Shown one piece after another: positions 30,737-33,075 of a stretch of 33,075 nt of DNA; position 1 is the first letter of the stretch; each line of letters starts with the position of its first letter. The DNA is taken from assembly GCA_016934355.1 (NCBI GenBank), contig JAFGTA010000001.1, positions 1-33,075 of the forward strand, given 5' to 3'. A program made the translations under genes and the position numbers. The DNA is from Candidatus Bathyarchaeota archaeon (GTDB taxonomy: Archaea > Thermoproteota > Bathyarchaeia > TCS64). The notes below the pieces were generated by a model. That model was not told the origin of the DNA. It searched no databases and saw only the letters and a list, made by a program, of their open reading frames with translations.

Positions 30737-31291
30737 ATGGAAGTCTCCTACACGGACCTGCAGGGCAAGAAGACCCTGATCATGGGCGACCTGGGCTCTG
30801 GCAAGACCGAGTACGCCAAGAGGCTCCTAGATGAGGCCATCGAGGAGGCGGAGGAGTTGATCACAGTTATCGACTTCGCCCCCGCCCTGAGGACCAAAGA
30901 CGGCGCCGAGGTGGGTGGACGCCTCTACGACGGTGGCTCCCACATGGTAAAGGTGCTGAGCTCCAAGCTCATGAAGACCCCCCGCATCACCGCTAAGACG
31001 CCTGAGGAACTCATCAAGCTCGCAGACTACAACAGGAACATCACCGAAGCCCTGCTAGACCAGTTCAACGGCTCGGCGTCCAGCATCGTATTCGTCAACG
31101 ACGTGCACCTACACCTTCACAGGGGCACTCTCCAGACCCTCTGGGACGCGGTCAGGGAGGTGGACACCGTCGTCCTCACCGGCTACATGGGTTCTAAGCT
31201 GAACAGCGACCTCGACACAGGTGTCTCGAGGAGGGAGAGGCTCCTCATGGTACGCCTCGGCTCAAAGGTGGACCGCGTCATCCAGCTATGA
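30737..31291 (+). CDS. P-loop NTPase of unknown function under TPP riboswitch control
   Basis: 184-aa single-domain P-loop protein. Walker A is GDLGSGKTEYAKRLL (17-31). A hydrophobic strand SIVFVNDVHLHLHRG (about 116-130) is the likely Walker B, with Asp in VNDVH. No membrane segment or known thiamine-enzyme motif is seen, and it does not look like ThiD, ThiE, ThiL or an ABC ATPase (no LSGGQ signature). The riboswitch directly upstream implies that its amount falls when thiamine pyrophosphate is plentiful, so a role in thiamine synthesis, salvage or uptake is inferred. The gene at 31344 may share its transcript. Confidence 0.8.
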   Translation: MEVSYTDLQGKKTLIMGDLGSGKTEYAKRLLDEAIEEAEELITVIDFAPALRTKDGAEVGGRLYDGGSHMVKVLSSKLMKTPRITAKTPEELIKLADYNRNITEALLDQFNGSASSIVFVNDVHLHLHRGTLQTLWDAVREVDTVVLTGYMGSKLNSDLDTGVSRRERLLMVRLGSKVDRVIQL

Positions 31292-31343
31292 CGCCTCGAA
31301 AAACCATATCACCCCATGCACCAAGTCTAGTACGTGATGCGTC

Positions 31344-32573
31344 TTGGATAGACTTGGAGTAGGATTCATAGGGGCGGGGTTCATCGCGCGGTTCATGGCA
31401 GCCTCGTGGACAGGGATAAGAGGCGCGGACATAGCCGCCGTCTACAACCACAGGGAGCCGTCGGCGAAGAGCTTGGCCGCATACACTGAGAGCCTCGGCA
31501 TGAAGAAGCCGAAGGCGTACACGGACATTCACGAGATGCTAGGCGACCCTGAGGTGGACGCAGTCTGGGTCATGACCCCAAACTTCGCACGCGTCGAAAC
31601 CATCAAGGCCGTAGCTGAGGAAGCCAAGCAAGGGCGCAACGACCTCGTGGGCGTCGCCTGCGAGAAGCCCCTCGGCAGGACCGTCGACGAGGCCCGGGAG
31701 ATGATACGCCTCATCGACGGCACTGGGCTGCTCCACGGCTACCTGGAGAACCAAGTATTCTCCCCGTCCGTGGTCAAGGGAAAGGAGGCTGTGTGGAGGC
31801 ACGGCGCCGCCAACACGGGCAGACCCTACCTGGCCAGGGCAGCGGAGGAGCACGGCGGCCCCCATAACGGATGGTTCTGGGACCCACGGAAGAGCGGCGG
31901 AGGCGTCCTACTCGACATGAGTTGTCACAGCCTTGAGGTCGACAGGCACCTCCTCACAGACCCCGGCAAGCCCAAGTCCAGCCTCAAGCCAGTCAAGGTT
32001 CAGGGTCACATCGCCTCCCTCAAGTGGACCCGCGAACCCTACCTCACAGAGCTCAAGGAGACCTACGGCGTCGACTACAGCGTCGCCCCGGCGGAGGACT
32101 ACGCCTCCGTCAACGTCGTCTACGAGGACGACGAGGGGCAGGTCGTCCTCTCTGAGGCAAAGACCAGCTGGAACTATGTTGGGCCCGGGCTGCGGCTGAG
32201 CCTAGAGGCGCTGGGCCCAGAGTACAGCCTGGCCGTCAACAGCCTGAACCAGGAACTTAACGTCTTCTTCAGCCGCAACGTGAAGATACCGGCCTCCGAG
32301 GAGTTCCTGGAGAAGCAGGCAGCCGAGCAGGGGCTCATACCCATCATCCCAGACGAGGCGGTAACCTATGGCTACCAGCACGAGAACAGGCACATGGTCA
32401 AGAGCTTCAAGGAAGGCACCATGCCTGAGGAGAACTGGGGCGACGGTCTCCTCATAACACAGCTCATGATGACCGCGTACAAGTCGGCGGAGGAAGAGAA
32501 GACGCTGCGGTTTAGCCCCGGTGGGCTCCAAGGCTACAAGCCCCAGGTGATGAGAGGCGTCTGGAAGCCCTAG
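31344..32573 (+). CDS. Gfo/Idh/MocA-family NAD(P)-dependent oxidoreductase
   Basis: 409-aa protein. The N-terminal Rossmann domain has GVGFIGAGFIARFMA (5-19) for the dinucleotide and VGVACEKPLGRTVDEA (about 102-117), which contains the family's catalytic Glu-Lys-Pro. The C-terminal alpha/beta domain contains GGGVLLDMSCHSLEVDRHLL with the usual Asp and His. Such enzymes oxidise or reduce sugars and cyclitols; the substrate cannot be told. It starts with TTG and I find no in-frame ATG nearby. It lies 52 bases after the P-loop gene, so riboswitch control may extend to it. It ends four bases into the convergent MFS gene. Confidence 0.9.
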   Translation: MDRLGVGFIGAGFIARFMAASWTGIRGADIAAVYNHREPSAKSLAAYTESLGMKKPKAYTDIHEMLGDPEVDAVWVMTPNFARVETIKAVAEEAKQGRNDLVGVACEKPLGRTVDEAREMIRLIDGTGLLHGYLENQVFSPSVVKGKEAVWRHGAANTGRPYLARAAEEHGGPHNGWFWDPRKSGGGVLLDMSCHSLEVDRHLLTDPGKPKSSLKPVKVQGHIASLKWTREPYLTELKETYGVDYSVAPAEDYASVNVVYEDDEGQVVLSEAKTSWNYVGPGLRLSLEALGPEYSLAVNSLNQELNVFFSRNVKIPASEEFLEKQAAEQGLIPIIPDEAVTYGYQHENRHMVKSFKEGTMPEENWGDGLLITQLMMTAYKSAEEEKTLRFSPGGLQGYKPQVMRGVWKP

Positions 32574-33075
32574 TCGTGATGTGCTCTGCTGAACTGTGGT
32601 GCCCGCTCCGCGGCGCTGGGCTCCTTGATCAGCAGCATTATCATCGTTGTGGTGAGGATGCCCAGCACCGAGTTGATGATGAAGGGGATGCCGTACCCGG
32701 GCACCGCTAATCCCAAGACGTTGAACGTCGTGAACCTGTACGTGTCGTATATCCACGTGCCCAGTATGGGGCCTATCACGCTGCCTGCGGTGAACGCCGT
32801 GCCGAATAACCCGAACATCCTGCCCCTAACCTCTGGGGGGACCAGGTCCGCCCGCAGAGCCCTGAACGCGGGCATGCTCACGTTGAATCCGAGGCTCCTC
32901 ACACTGACCACTATACCCGCCTCCGTGATGCTGCGGGTGAACGGCAGCAACAGGCCGGCGAGCCGAGAAACGTAGTTCCCGAACCCTATGAGGGGCTTCC
33001 TGCCCACCTTGTCAGAGAATTTGCCTGCGACGTAGCTGGCGAGGAGCCCGATGAACCCTGTGACGCTGATGATGG
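32570..33075 (-). CDS. MFS transporter, C-terminal part (runs off the window)
   Basis: The visible 168 codons are the C-terminal part of a major-facilitator transporter; the 5' end lies beyond 33075. The open frame continues to the edge and includes GKFSDKVGRK, the loop motif between helices 8 and 9 that repeats the helix 2-3 motif. Four to five hydrophobic helices follow, with VPPEVRGRMFGLFGTAFTAG near the tenth. It is probably a proton-linked exporter; the substrate is unknown. It is convergent with the oxidoreductase gene. Confidence 0.85.
   Translation of the reverse strand, partial: IISVTGFIGLLASYVAGKFSDKVGRKPLIGFGNYVSRLAGLLLPFTRSITEAGIVVSVRSLGFNVSMPAFRALRADLVPPEVRGRMFGLFGTAFTAGSVIGPILGTWIYDTYRFTTFNVLGLAVPGYGIPFIINSVLGILTTTMIMLLIKEPSAAERAPQFSRAHHD

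Overview
The window looks like part of the chromosome of an anaerobic archaeon of the TACK group, possibly Bathyarchaeia-like; the lineage is inferred. The reasons are a ribosomal cluster uL13-uS9-eL13 (eL13 occurs in TACK archaea and eukaryotes), TATA boxes 25-35 nt upstream of several leaderless-looking starts, GTG/TTG starts, T-run ends, a desulfoferrodoxin and a membrane-bound [NiFe] hydrogenase. Coding DNA is GC-rich. The longer gene-free stretches, especially 11.2-11.9 kb, look more AT-rich.

Layout. 0.2-4.6 kb, minus strand: a winged-helix regulator with a palindromic candidate operator, followed by a two-subunit ABC exporter with one degenerate ATP site. 4.6-6.2 kb, minus: uL13, uS9, eL13 and a Nudix hydrolase. 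6.4-8.2 kb, plus: a large-cap HAD hydrolase and an MTA/SAH-nucleosidase-like protein. 8.2-11.0 kb, minus: a MoxR-like AAA+ ATPase with a zinc ribbon and a VWA partner. 11.1 kb: tRNA-Gly(GCC), then about 700 bp without a convincing gene. 11.9-13.0 kb: divergent HAD phosphatase and superoxide reductase. 13.2-14.3 kb, minus: a duplicated Lrp-like regulator. 14.5-21.7 kb, plus: two unknown small genes and a six-gene Ech-type group 4 [NiFe] hydrogenase operon. 21.7-23.6 kb, minus: a coiled-coil protein, a flavodoxin and a squalene-cyclase-like toroid protein. 24.0-30.0 kb: an NHEJ island with a LigD-type polymerase, Ku, a ligase-phosphoesterase fusion, two membrane proteins, a possible PD-(D/E)XK-like protein and a DUF72 protein. 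30.0-33.1 kb: a peroxiredoxin-like protein, a TPP riboswitch ahead of an unknown P-loop protein, a Gfo/Idh/MocA oxidoreductase and the end of an MFS transporter.

Four points stand out. (1) The NHEJ set is complete but unusually arranged: the phosphoesterase domain lies C-terminal to the ligase and the polymerase is a separate gene. (2) The Ech operon keeps the A-B-C-D-E-F order, but its NuoC/EchD subunit is fused to a GltD/NfnB-like FAD/NAD(P) oxidoreductase, which suggests direct coupling of H2, an ion gradient and NAD(P)H. (3) A well-formed TPP riboswitch precedes a P-loop protein that I do not recognise as a thiamine gene. (4) A 50-bp hairpin-forming sequence occurs twice in inverted orientation, 11.3 kb apart (49/50 identical). 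All calls come from reading the sequence; no searches were run.
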